Shown in pieces: positions 10,318 through 18,934 of a stretch of DNA of 64,000 bases (position 1 is its first letter; the number at the start of each line of letters is the position of its first letter). The stretch is from Flammeovirgaceae bacterium UBA5008. Its GTDB lineage: Bacteria > Bacteroidota > Bacteroidia > Cytophagales > Cyclobacteriaceae. The position numbers and the translations under genes were made by a program. The notes beneath the pieces are model-generated. The model was given only the letters and a program-made list of their open reading frames with translations, ran no database searches and had not been told where the DNA came from. The stretch covers positions 22,913 to 86,912 of the forward strand of contig DGYK01000013.1 in NCBI GenBank assembly GCA_002398365.1, written 5' to 3'.

Positions 10318-10911
10318 TTACTTCTTTCCACCACCAAAGAAGAAGCCCACACGGAAACCTAAGTAGTTGTTCTTAAATTCTCCAGTACCAGCTTTTGTTG
10401 CTGGAACAAAGTTGTAATCTAAAGACAAATTGAAGTGACCGTAATCAAAACCTACTCTTGGATAAAAACCAAAACTGGATTCTGACGGAATGACTTCTGT
10501 AACGGTATTGTTATTAATTGTTGTTATTCCCGTGATCTTCGACAAAGAATATATACCCAAACCTGCACCAACGAAAGGTCTAAAGGTTGAACCTTCGCCC
10601 AAATAGTATTGACCATTGATCGTATAAGATCCAATGGCAGCTACATCAATTTTGGTACTAGGCAACGCATTAGAAAATCCTCTCGTAACCAAAGCAGACT
10701 CCATTCTCAAACCAATAGAGAAATTGTCTTTAATGCGATAGGCGGGCTCAAGCGTGATCAACACTCCACCACTACTTCCTTCGCCACCGGCTAATGCATA
10801 GCCGAGGCCAAGGCCTACTTTAAACTTTTTGTACTCTTGTGCATAGCTGGACGTAGCAGCTACCAACACCAAACATGCGATCACTAGACTTTTTTTCATT
10901 GTTTTTTTCAT
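10318..10911 (-). CDS. small outer-membrane beta-barrel protein
   Basis: 197 residues with a signal peptide (MKKTMKKSLVIACLVLVAATSSYAQ; ATG 10899 is an alternative start). The mature part is an eight-stranded-barrel type: KFKVGLGLGYALAGGEG, ITLEPAYRIKDNFSIGLRMES, FRPFVGAGLGIYSLS, SFGFYPRVGFDYGHFNLSLDYNFVP and NYLGFRVGFFFGGGKK alternate aromatic/Gly strands as in the OmpX/OMP_b-brl class. Function is unknown. It is expressed alone: a strong terminator follows, and a conserved upstream module (10940-11056) shared with the 15804-17483 barrel gene lies ahead of it, suggesting common regulation. Confidence 0.82.
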   Translation of the reverse strand: MKKTMKKSLVIACLVLVAATSSYAQEYKKFKVGLGLGYALAGGEGSSGGVLITLEPAYRIKDNFSIGLRMESALVTRGFSNALPSTKIDVAAIGSYTINGQYYLGEGSTFRPFVGAGLGIYSLSKITGITTINNNTVTEVIPSESSFGFYPRVGFDYGHFNLSLDYNFVPATKAGTGEFKNNYLGFRVGFFFGGGKK

Positions 10912-10939
10912 AATTGAAAATTGTTTTTGTTTCCAATTC

Positions 10940-11056
10940 CCTAAGAAAAAAGCGTGCCAAAGTTTTATCTTATTAATTATCAGTCAATTAGCGATTTTCA
11001 CACCTGCTCAAAAGTCGATTTTTCGTGATATATCAAAAACATTCTCGTTGTATATC
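10940..11056 (-). promoter_or_regulatory. conserved upstream module, copy A: tandem direct repeats plus -24-like box
   Basis: On the minus strand two copies of GATATNNNACGAR, 22 bp apart (GATAT cores at 11056 and 11034), are followed about 75 bp later by TTTGGCACGC-TTTTTTCTTAGG (TGGCAC at 10959-10954), then the ATG at 10911. The same arrangement, with one base-pair difference in spacing, precedes the other barrel gene (17563-17678). TGGCAC-N5-TTTCT resembles a sigma-54 -24/-12 promoter, but the -12 GC is TC. The repeats would then sit where sigma-54 enhancer-binding proteins bind (inference). The rest of 10912-11131 holds no gene. Confidence 0.6.
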
Positions 11057-11131
11057 GTTTTTTTCACTGCGAAAGGATAATTAAAATCCGATTCTGATTA
11101 GGATTTTTGTTAACGTAACTACTTATGGTAA

Positions 11132-14100
11132 TTACCAGTCAATCTGCAAAGTTCGAGTGGTCGTAACCTTATTAATGCCGGGTAGTTTGTAATCAATTTT
11201 AAAGCGATAGGTTCCTACCGCAAGATCGGAATATGGGATAGTCATCAACCGTATTGAGCCTATCGGTGCAGCATTCCAATTCTTATCTACGAATAGATCA
11301 AATGCTTTCTGCCGCAACTCATAGAAATCTTTGTAGGCATAAAATGAAAGGCTATATACAAAAGCGACCCTACCCGATAACTTGGTGGCTTCACTCGAGA
11401 ACAGATCTTCCTCTGTCAAACTGAGAGCGTTATCTTGTTTGATCGAAATTCCCCTCAGCGGAGGCACTCCAACCAAAACCGTATTTCTCCAAGCGATGTT
11501 CATCTTAGGCGTAACGGGGTAATATTCGTAAATCAGTGGTTTAATCTTCTCCACATACCAAGGGTTATCCGGAAGAGCTTCCACTTGAACGAGCGGCTCT
11601 AGTCCATTTAAACCAACCACTTCGGTTTTGTCAAATACTTCACTTAAATCGGCTACAGCCGATGCTTCAAAAATATTGAGACCGGGAATGATACGTGCGG
11701 CCGGACGATAGCCAACCATTGCATTCAATTTGTCATTCAGCGAATTGAATTTGCTTGTGCGGAAGTACGAATTATATAACCGCTTCTCTTCTACTTTTGT
11801 AACCGTGCCTTGAATTTCTTTATTCGTGGTTGTTACTGTACCTGCACTGGAAGATGAAATTTGTTTATTGGAAGTTGTTACGTTCTTATCTACAGCCTGA
11901 GGGGTGGATGTTGGGACTTTCAAAAATTGAATCGTCATCATTTTATCGGAAGGAATGGCAGGTAGATTGTAGCTAATGAATCCTGCGGCATAGGTAACCG
12001 GGGAATTCGAAGAGGTGAGTTGACCAGCCGGAGTAAATCGAGCGACAAAATCATAACTAGTGGTTCCATCCTTTTTTTCAAACAAATAGCTCTGCCCTAC
12101 TTTCAACTTCATGTACCCTTGGGTATATTCATTTTTCATGAAGTTATGCTGAGCAGTGACAGGATAACTGTATAACACATTATTTTCAGGAATGTAATCC
12201 GGAGCAACCCCAGTTGTAAATTCTGTCTTGCCTTCTTCGCCTTCGGGTTTGCCGCCTGCCATCATCGATTGCCAAGAGCCATTCACTTTCTGCTCCCACA
12301 GAACTTTTACAACGACTTTTACTGTGGATTTTGGTGGTAAAATCTCTTCCGGAACAAATAGAACAACATCTTTGCTCTCATTCCACTGTAAGTTTCCGGG
12401 AATATCTTTTCCATTGGAAGTAACTTTAAAACTGCCCAATTTCATTCGGTAGGCTTTGTAGTTGCCATCCAGATCAAGCATCTCAAAATCTTTATCAATT
12501 GCCAGGTTAAATGCAGCCTGTGGTGTAGTGAACACATCCACTTCTCCGTCTGAAGATTGTGGTTTAACATCCGCGATCACTTTTACACCAGTAACAGCGC
12601 TAACTCCTTCTATTTTACACTCTTCTCCGATCGTAATGCTAAACTTACAATCGCCTTTGATCAACCCACCTAAAATGGAAAATTGCCCTCCTACTACGCC
12701 TCGCATCCAGAAAGGATTAGGCAACTTAGCTTGTAACACAGCCGCAGCGCCAATACGTAAAATTTCAAACTCACCTTGAATAAACCAGAGATCGACAAAC
12801 ACACCAATGCTTCCCTGAAAATAAGCCCACGCTTGCCCTGAGGCGTACCATCCGTTTATTCCAATGGGGCCGCCACCCACACATCGGGCACTACCGTAAT
12901 TCTTCAACATCACATCGAAGCCAAGCCCTGCACTAAATTGTCCGTAGAAAATGATGATCTCGATGCGCGGAGTTTTCACTTCCAGACTAGCACCAAATGC
13001 AAAACCGCCTCCGTTGGCCAGCGCATTTTCATTACGCATGAAATCCAAATCCATTCCACCTAGAATATCAGAAACTGTTTGTGGCGGTGGTGGCATACCG
13101 GGTAAGTAAGTGCCCACCATGAAGTACGCGCCTGCTTGCACCATGCCGATAAAATTCAAACCAATGCGTTGCTGAGGTGTGCCAATGTAGATGTACCATT
13201 CATCGGGTGCAAAATGCAATACAGCCGAGCCGGCCAATCCTTCAGGACCAATTCCTCGCAACACACCTCCCACATTCACATACGTATCCAAATTGGCGTG
13301 AAGTGCGCTATTGGTGAAGTCGTAAACAATATCTAATGAAGCCCGAAGGGGTGCGCCTTTATCGCGGGGGTATTTTATCTCTGACATGAAGTACCCATCT
13401 CCGCGGAAGCGAATCATGCGCACGCCACCGGAGTTATTAAAACTCATTTCGAATGAAGCATCCCCATTCAATGCTTCTGCACCGGGCATTACACCGATCG
13501 TTACCATGGCTTTAAAGCCAATGCTCGTATTGGGATCAGGCAAGTACCTTGATTCACTGCGTGAAGCACCCACCGTCATCTTATCGGATGAGCCGGCTCG
13601 CGTGATAAAATCTTTCGCACTTAGTTTAGAATCGGTTTGGAGCGACATGTGATAATACGCACCACCTCCTAATCCGTAGAATCCGAAACCTCCCATGCCG
13701 ATAGGAACCGGAGGTTTTACCATGCCATCCACATACCAATAGCGGAGGTCTTTTACATTACCAAACTGCGCAATGGATTTTAGCGAAATAGAAAAGCCAA
13801 TTCCAAATGTAGCCTGCACTTCTCCTCTGAACCCATTTCCATAAACAGGATCGGTATCGAATAAGCTTAACGAACCCGCCACATTGACGACACCGGTTTT
13901 CATGTCGATTTTGACATCACTGAACTTGATGTCTTTGTATACCCATTGCTGTTTCTTTACCGTGACCTCTCCTACAAGTTCTTCAGATTGTTTGATTTCT
14001 CCGTACACACCAATGGTAGCCTCGGCACTCAGGCCTTTGTCCGAGGCATTCATCAATCCCAATGTTCCCTTCACGATCAATTTTACTTCGCTTGAGTTAA

Positions 14101-15526
14101 AAGTAAAATCGAGCTTTTTGATGGAGAGTGGAAATGTTGCAGCCCTCTGCTCTTTTTTGCTTGCCAATGAAAAAGTGCCGCTTGTAATAAATGGAGCCTC
14201 CGAAATCAAATGAACATTTTGAAATGCAATATCATCGAGATTTATTTTCGAGCCACCTTTGATTTTTATCTTTCCATGTAAAAAAGCTTCCGGCTTTAAT
14301 CGCCTGTTCTCTTTCCTTACACCGATAGTAGAATTGCGATCAAGGAACACTTCAGCTGCTAAGACAGAAGCTTTTAACTCTCTGTTGGGTTGAATGATAA
14401 ATTGAAAATTGTTTTCACCGGCTTCTTCATAGACAGATGCCGAATACTTAACGGGATCGGTTGGATCGAACAGAGGTATATTGACAAGACCCCGTATTCC
14501 CGCTCCTTTCAATTGGTTTTTTACGATTACAATTGCTAACGAATCAACAGAGAATGGCCAACCATTGAGGGAACCTTCGTCTCTGCCAAATAAATTCATC
14601 ACCTCAGCGGCACCTGAAACACCCATGTTATCGATGATCATGTTGCGTATGGTGATTTTACTTCGCTCTTTAGAGGATTGAAGTTCTTCATAAATTTTAA
14701 CCGTTACTTCGCGTATAAAAAAACCCTGCCACAAATTGATGTTGCCACCGGAAGTCATATAATCTTTCGGAAATTGAAAGCCGGGTGGATTTGCGATATC
14801 ACTGAAATCGATGACCGCATCGCGGACTGAAAAACTGAGACCTTTGGCTTGCGGAATCTGAAATGGCGTAATGCTGGTGGATGCAATGAGCGAACCCCAG
14901 TCGTTACTTTTTACTTCCAACGTTGCTGTTACCTTGTCTGGTGTTGTTCCACCATCCGATGCATCGGGAATTAGAAAATCTGTATCAAATTCAAATATCC
15001 CGTTAAGGCTTACGGACTTAAATCCATTGCAGTCAAACTCTACATAGTTCTTTCCATCCGCTTTTAAAATTAGATTAACATCTTCACTAATGGCTATGTT
15101 TTCCTCGGAGGCCAGTTCTAGCTTGGAGGAAGTCGATGAACCAATGCCACCGGGTTGAAAACCTATATTGCGCCCTACAAAAGTCAATTCGTGGCCCGTT
15201 GGTTTAAATTGTAAGACTAAATAGGCATTAAAGAATGCGCCCTTGGTAGTAAACTTGGCGTCATCGATTATGATCATGTAGTTAATGCCTCCTACCTCTT
15301 TCACTAGCCCAACAGGTAAATTGACTAGATTTTCTTTGCTGAGCTTCTCAATGGTATTACTCTTTTTCAAAATATCCTCATACAGAGCTTTGATCTTATC
15401 GGCCAGTGAAGGATCGGGTGAGGATTGTGCATAGAGCAGCGTATTCTGTAAAAAAGAAATAGCTGTGATCATCAAAAACGAAATGACCGACTTTCGCAAA
15501 AGGCTAGTGAAGTAGAATTTATTCAT
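11132..15526 (-). CDS. very large secreted protein of unknown function
   Basis: About 1464 residues from the ATG at 15526, chosen because a good signal peptide starts there (MNKFYFTSLLRKSVISF ... LLYAQ); the ATG at 15565 would only add 13 polar residues. The mature protein is almost wholly beta-rich, with long amphipathic strands and many short Gly/Phe patches (MGGFGFYGLGGGAYYH near 610, LPGMPPPPQTVSD near 800). Around residues 1000-1095 a segment ending DVVLFVPEEILPPKSTVKVVVK looks like a bacterial Ig-like (SbsA/Big-type) domain. No sorting domain or catalytic motif was recognised. It lies 278 bp behind a barrel gene on the same strand, so a periplasmic or outer-membrane partner role is plausible. 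I do not recognise the family. Confidence 0.75.
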   Translation of the reverse strand: MNKFYFTSLLRKSVISFLMITAISFLQNTLLYAQSSPDPSLADKIKALYEDILKKSNTIEKLSKENLVNLPVGLVKEVGGINYMIIIDDAKFTTKGAFFNAYLVLQFKPTGHELTFVGRNIGFQPGGIGSSTSSKLELASEENIAISEDVNLILKADGKNYVEFDCNGFKSVSLNGIFEFDTDFLIPDASDGGTTPDKVTATLEVKSNDWGSLIASTSITPFQIPQAKGLSFSVRDAVIDFSDIANPPGFQFPKDYMTSGGNINLWQGFFIREVTVKIYEELQSSKERSKITIRNMIIDNMGVSGAAEVMNLFGRDEGSLNGWPFSVDSLAIVIVKNQLKGAGIRGLVNIPLFDPTDPVKYSASVYEEAGENNFQFIIQPNRELKASVLAAEVFLDRNSTIGVRKENRRLKPEAFLHGKIKIKGGSKINLDDIAFQNVHLISEAPFITSGTFSLASKKEQRAATFPLSIKKLDFTFNSSEVKLIVKGTLGLMNASDKGLSAEATIGVYGEIKQSEELVGEVTVKKQQWVYKDIKFSDVKIDMKTGVVNVAGSLSLFDTDPVYGNGFRGEVQATFGIGFSISLKSIAQFGNVKDLRYWYVDGMVKPPVPIGMGGFGFYGLGGGAYYHMSLQTDSKLSAKDFITRAGSSDKMTVGASRSESRYLPDPNTSIGFKAMVTIGVMPGAEALNGDASFEMSFNNSGGVRMIRFRGDGYFMSEIKYPRDKGAPLRASLDIVYDFTNSALHANLDTYVNVGGVLRGIGPEGLAGSAVLHFAPDEWYIYIGTPQQRIGLNFIGMVQAGAYFMVGTYLPGMPPPPQTVSDILGGMDLDFMRNENALANGGGFAFGASLEVKTPRIEIIIFYGQFSAGLGFDVMLKNYGSARCVGGGPIGINGWYASGQAWAYFQGSIGVFVDLWFIQGEFEILRIGAAAVLQAKLPNPFWMRGVVGGQFSILGGLIKGDCKFSITIGEECKIEGVSAVTGVKVIADVKPQSSDGEVDVFTTPQAAFNLAIDKDFEMLDLDGNYKAYRMKLGSFKVTSNGKDIPGNLQWNESKDVVLFVPEEILPPKSTVKVVVKVLWEQKVNGSWQSMMAGGKPEGEEGKTEFTTGVAPDYIPENNVLYSYPVTAQHNFMKNEYTQGYMKLKVGQSYLFEKKDGTTSYDFVARFTPAGQLTSSNSPVTYAAGFISYNLPAIPSDKMMTIQFLKVPTSTPQAVDKNVTTSNKQISSSSAGTVTTTNKEIQGTVTKVEEKRLYNSYFRTSKFNSLNDKLNAMVGYRPAARIIPGLNIFEASAVADLSEVFDKTEVVGLNGLEPLVQVEALPDNPWYVEKIKPLIYEYYPVTPKMNIAWRNTVLVGVPPLRGISIKQDNALSLTEEDLFSSEATKLSGRVAFVYSLSFYAYKDFYELRQKAFDLFVDKNWNAAPIGSIRLMTIPYSDLAVGTYRFKIDYKLPGINKVTTTRTLQIDW

Positions 15527-15803
15527 AAGGGTGTTATTGCATACAAAATCATGATCGCTAGTCATGACGGTTAGTTTGTTGCTGCGAAAACACTACGGAA
15601 GGGGAATTCCGTCTCATGCGGGGGAAAACCAGGCTGCACGCGTACCTAGAACAAAATGAGATGGGGAGGTTTTTGTTTTGTATTGGCAATTTAAGAAAAT
15701 AGGCGTCATTATTAGCAACCGCACCCATTAGATGATTCACTTTTCAGGATTATCTATTTTCATGGTTATATATGTTATTGCTTTTACCTTTTTAATACTT
15801 CAA

Positions 15804-17483
15804 TTAAAAACTATATCCATAATTGAATGTGGCGGTGTATTCGGAGAAGCCTGTTTTATCGGTATCTGCTGCAAATTTGGTGAGTGAGACCACATTAATT
15901 GAGAATGCATGTTTTTTCTTAATACTGTAGCTGCCATTGGCACGCAAGTTCATGACGTTGCTTTGTAAAATCTGATTTTGAAATTGCTGATTGTAGGTAG
16001 CGGTGAATGTGCAACGCAGTTTTTTCTCGAGGAATGATTTCGTAATAGAAAGATTAGGGCCTAATGATAATGTGTTGGTGCTGCCGATGTCGCCACGGTT
16101 GTAATTAACCGCTGCGGTGAGTGTAAGATTTGAAGCGGTTTTGGTGTAGCGATACGCGAGGTTTCCGGTATACACGCGCGTGTCGTTGGAGGGTACATTT
16201 GTTTTGGCTGTTTCATCGGCCATCTGAAAACTGCCATTGAAGAAAATGCCTTGCTTCACTTCTTTACTTCCAAAACTATAGGACACTGAGCTTGTGATGT
16301 TTTGATTGATCTGATAGAAATTGAGTGAATCCAACGCATTGTTAAAGAAAGGGTCAAAGCGCGGACGCACACGCGTAAATGTAGTGAAGTTGGAATAGGA
16401 ACCCGTGACATTCCACGCCTGACTCGGATTGAAATTAAAATTGAACGCGCCTACCGTTCGGCTGGTCGCATTTACCTTGGCATCGTTGAGGTTATTCCGC
16501 TGCGTGCCTACGTTGGCCGACAAGTCGAGCTTGTTGTTAAGCAATCGCACGGAAGTGCTGACGGTGATATTCTCCATGTCGTTATTAATAAAGTACGCTC
16601 CCAGTGATTGATAACCGGGGTCTATGCGCTCGTAATTCAATTGCATATGAATGGCTCCGCCCGTATATCCCACACTCGTTTTCATGGCGTGATGATACTC
16701 TGAACTGGCGCGTGGTGTAAACCATCCGCCCACGTATGCAAACGCGTTCGTCTTTTCGAGCTCAGTCGGGGTTACACGTGTATCGCGCGAAAGCGCACTG
16801 CTGGCAATCTCCCCGCTCCAGGTAAAGTGAGTGCCTAATTTCTTTTTGGCGATCGCGCTCAATACGAGATTCTCCATGGGGAATACTTGTGCTTTTACCG
16901 GTTGTTGTCGCAATGAATTGATTTCATCCTCGGCTTTGAAGAGAATGAGATCAATGGAGTTTTGATTATCTCCATAGCCCGCTTTTACGGCATAGCCCAC
17001 TCTGCGATAGGCAGGCTGCGATTGACGTATAGTATCTTCTTCCACGGCCTGATTGAGTGTGCCATACATGGCGTGCAATCGGAACTTGGATGGTGTTAGC
17101 TCGATGGCAGCACCGGAAAAGATATGCCCGACTAATGAATACGATGAGTACGTGAGGTTGTGATATCCTGCGTATACTTTCGCCCATTTGTAGGTGGGTG
17201 CGATGCTGAACTGATTGAAGGGCTGCCGGAAACTGACTTGTTGGTTGGAGTAACTAAAACTAACCGGCACGCTGATTCCGTAGACGTCTGCCGTGACGTT
17301 GCCGGACAAAAAATAATTGAACGGATCTCTTCGGGCGTTGATGCCGCTGGCGGTATAGCCGATCGCAGTCGCGTTGAATCCTCCGGATACTTTGATGGCA
17401 TCGGGTTTGCCGATTAGCTCCAGGTTTTGCGTAAAGGCATCGAGGCAAATACACGTAAAGATTATAACGTAAAAACTTCTCAT
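15804..17483 (-). CDS. outer-membrane beta-barrel protein, unknown function
   Basis: 559 residues from ATG 17483 (the in-frame codon at 17492 is TTG). Signal peptide MRSFYVIIFTCICLDAFTQ. The rest is a long series of alternating amphipathic strands (VTADVYGISVPVSFSYS, FSIAPTYKWAKVYAGYHNLT, NVTGSYSNFTTFTRVRPRF, LAYRYTKTASNLTLTAAVNYN) ending NYGYSF with the terminal Phe typical of BAM substrates. Length and strand count suggest a barrel of 20 or more strands without a plug, like TonB-independent porin-type proteins. It carries upstream module B, shared with the 10318-10911 barrel gene, and is followed by the 1464-residue secreted protein; the two may work as a pair. Substrate unknown. Confidence 0.8.
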   Translation of the reverse strand: MRSFYVIIFTCICLDAFTQNLELIGKPDAIKVSGGFNATAIGYTASGINARRDPFNYFLSGNVTADVYGISVPVSFSYSNQQVSFRQPFNQFSIAPTYKWAKVYAGYHNLTYSSYSLVGHIFSGAAIELTPSKFRLHAMYGTLNQAVEEDTIRQSQPAYRRVGYAVKAGYGDNQNSIDLILFKAEDEINSLRQQPVKAQVFPMENLVLSAIAKKKLGTHFTWSGEIASSALSRDTRVTPTELEKTNAFAYVGGWFTPRASSEYHHAMKTSVGYTGGAIHMQLNYERIDPGYQSLGAYFINNDMENITVSTSVRLLNNKLDLSANVGTQRNNLNDAKVNATSRTVGAFNFNFNPSQAWNVTGSYSNFTTFTRVRPRFDPFFNNALDSLNFYQINQNITSSVSYSFGSKEVKQGIFFNGSFQMADETAKTNVPSNDTRVYTGNLAYRYTKTASNLTLTAAVNYNRGDIGSTNTLSLGPNLSITKSFLEKKLRCTFTATYNQQFQNQILQSNVMNLRANGSYSIKKKHAFSINVVSLTKFAADTDKTGFSEYTATFNYGYSF

Positions 17484-17562
17484 TCCATCCAAAATAGTTG
17501 TGCTGACTACACCTGGCGGGGAAGTAAAAACAGGTAGTTACCAATGCGTTTGAAGGTAAAGT

Positions 17563-17678
17563 CCTAAGAAAAAACAGTGCCAAAAATTAACGTCAAGATA
17601 ATCAGTGGCTTAACTTTAACTGAGTAGGGAGATAAGGGTGTTTTTCGTTTTATATCAAAAACACTTTCGTTGCATATC
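17563..17678 (-). promoter_or_regulatory. conserved upstream module, copy B: tandem direct repeats plus -24-like box
   Basis: Second copy of the element at 10940-11056. Minus strand: GATATGCAACGAAAGTG-TTTTT-GATATAAAACGAAAAA (cores 22 bp apart, at 17678 and 17656), then, 74 bp from the inner repeat, TTTTTGGCACTG-TTTTTTCTTAGG (TGGCAC at 17582-17577). The ATG of the barrel gene is at 17483. The intervening about 50 bases differ between the copies while both ends are conserved, which argues for function rather than simple recent duplication. The minisatellite begins within about 10 bp upstream of it. Confidence 0.6.
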
Positions 17679-17688
17679 AAAAAATTAG

Positions 17689-18023
17689 ATGGTATCGCCT
17701 CCGGCATCCTTACGATTTTGTGGGGGTAAATGGGCATCGTCTCCGGCATCCTGACGATTCTGTCAGGACAAACGGACATTGCCTCCGGCACCGCAGACAT
17801 CGTCTCTGGCATTAAGAGCATCGCTTCCGGCATGACGGGCATTGCAACCGGCACAACGGACATTGCTTCCGGCATGACGGGCATCGCTTCTGGCACAATG
17901 GCCATTGTCTCCGGCATGACGGGCATTTCTTCCGGCAATACGGACATTGCTTCCGGCACTACGGACATTGTCTCCGGCACAACGGACATCGTCTCCGGCA
18001 TAACGGACATTGCCTCCGGCACT
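17689..18023. repeat. 21-bp tandem minisatellite, 16 units
   Basis: The core CCGGCA recurs at exactly 21-bp steps: 17701, 17743, 17785 and then every 21 bp to 18016; the units expected at 17722 and 17764 are degenerate. One position (17806, 17890) has CTGGCA. A typical unit is GACATTGCTTCCGGCACAAC. Since 21 is a multiple of three, all frames stay open: the plus strand would encode a heptad TDIASGT/TDIVSGM, the minus strand a heptad VMPEAMS/VVPETMS. No start, RBS or codon pattern singles out a reading frame, so I annotate a non-coding repeat. It begins 9 bp past the stop of the NUMOD4 gene. Confidence 0.9.
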
Positions 18024-18031
18024 AGGCGCCC

Positions 18032-18742
18032 TCATTTCCGGGTCTTCGTGCCTTTTTTCTCTTTCTTCACTTTCGCATACTCCCATTTAAAACCGCGCCA
18101 CTGACTGTATCGTCCTTTGGCAACGGCAATGATTCCTTTCTCGTCAAGTCCTACTTTTTCGCTGGCCTCTTTCACACTTACAAATTGACGAATCAGTTTG
18201 CCCTTTAAACTCAACTGATTAATAGGCTTTCTGCGCGAATAGTTTTTCTTCCATTTCGAACGATCGATCGTCTTCAAAAAAGTAAAGTCTACCCTGCCGC
18301 GGGCAATGGCCCGGTTTTGCTTCTCGGACTTGGTAAGCAACTGAAGATTTTTAGCGCGGCAGTCAAATCCATCCCCATTCTTATTGATCACATATAAACC
18401 ATCTTTGACGAAATCAATTTCTTTCACAAAGGTGCTGTAGATGACCCTGCGTGTGTTGAAATAGTACTGTACGTTATCTTTCGCCAGCGTTACCCTCAAA
18501 TCGATGGAAGGCTCTCCCGTTAAAATATTTTTGTTTCGGGCTATGGACTGGCTGAGTATTTGTCCCTTGACAAATTGTTTGTACAACCGCGGATGTGGAA
18601 TTTCTCTATCCAGCGACTTCACCCTGCCCAGGTTCGATGCCATGTAGTAGCCCTCAAATCCGGCAATATCTCTCCACTCCTCCCCTTTCAGGTTAGCCAA
18701 GGATTTGTTTTGATACGGATATGTTTTCACTTTCATCGCCAT
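18032..18742 (-). CDS. NUMOD4 / degenerate HNH-type DNA-binding protein
   Basis: 236 residues. Residues 21-45 (EEWRDIAGFEGYYMASNLGR) are a NUMOD4 motif, found in homing-type HNH endonucleases. About 95-145 aligns with the HNH_3 core of such enzymes, but the usual catalytic and metal-site histidines are replaced: RRVIYSTFV instead of RxVHxLV, and INKNGDGFD instead of NHxDGNxxN, while the following RAKNLQLLTKSEKQNRA is intact. About 172-228 (QLSLKGKLIRQFVSVKEASE ... GFKWEY) looks like a NUMOD1 DNA-recognition motif. The Lys-rich tail ends EKKGTKTRK. It probably still binds DNA, with nuclease activity doubtful. ATG 18742 or 18736 could be the start. It stands alone, directly upstream of the minisatellite. 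Confidence 0.78.
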   Translation of the reverse strand: MAMKVKTYPYQNKSLANLKGEEWRDIAGFEGYYMASNLGRVKSLDREIPHPRLYKQFVKGQILSQSIARNKNILTGEPSIDLRVTLAKDNVQYYFNTRRVIYSTFVKEIDFVKDGLYVINKNGDGFDCRAKNLQLLTKSEKQNRAIARGRVDFTFLKTIDRSKWKKNYSRRKPINQLSLKGKLIRQFVSVKEASEKVGLDEKGIIAVAKGRYSQWRGFKWEYAKVKKEKKGTKTRK

Positions 18743-18876
18743 GAAATTCGTGTTAACCCCACACGATTTTACCCGATTTACTGTGTATTCACGCGATTGT
18801 TTACTTCAATGGCAGATAGATTACATGAAAGTGAATTATAAAGGATGCCCATCAAACAGCACCAATGTATCCATAA

Positions 18877-18911
18877 CAAAAATCCCGAACTCGCTCGCGC
18901 CAATTCGGGAT
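18877..18911 (-). terminator. Rho-independent terminator of the NmrA-like gene
   Basis: ATCCCGAA (18882-18889) and TTCGGGAT (18904-18911) form an 8-bp stem with a 14-nt GC-rich loop. On the minus strand the stem is followed by TTTTT (complement of 18878-18882). It lies 24 bp past the stop of the gene at 18935-19825. The remaining part of 18743-18934 carries no gene. Confidence 0.8.
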
Positions 18912-18934
18912 CTGGATATAGATAATTTGTAATC

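Noticed and set aside
15558..15740. A 60-codon ORF upstream of the 1464-residue protein gene
   Set aside because: No recognisable domain and it overlaps the likely leader of that gene; probably chance.
17689..18023. CRISPR array
   Set aside because: The repeats are contiguous 21-bp units with no spacers and no cas genes nearby.
17564..18104. Two repeat-containing ORFs on opposite strands (152 and 124 codons) through the minisatellite
   Set aside because: They arise because the 21-bp unit keeps all frames open; no start context, domain or homologous tail supports translation.
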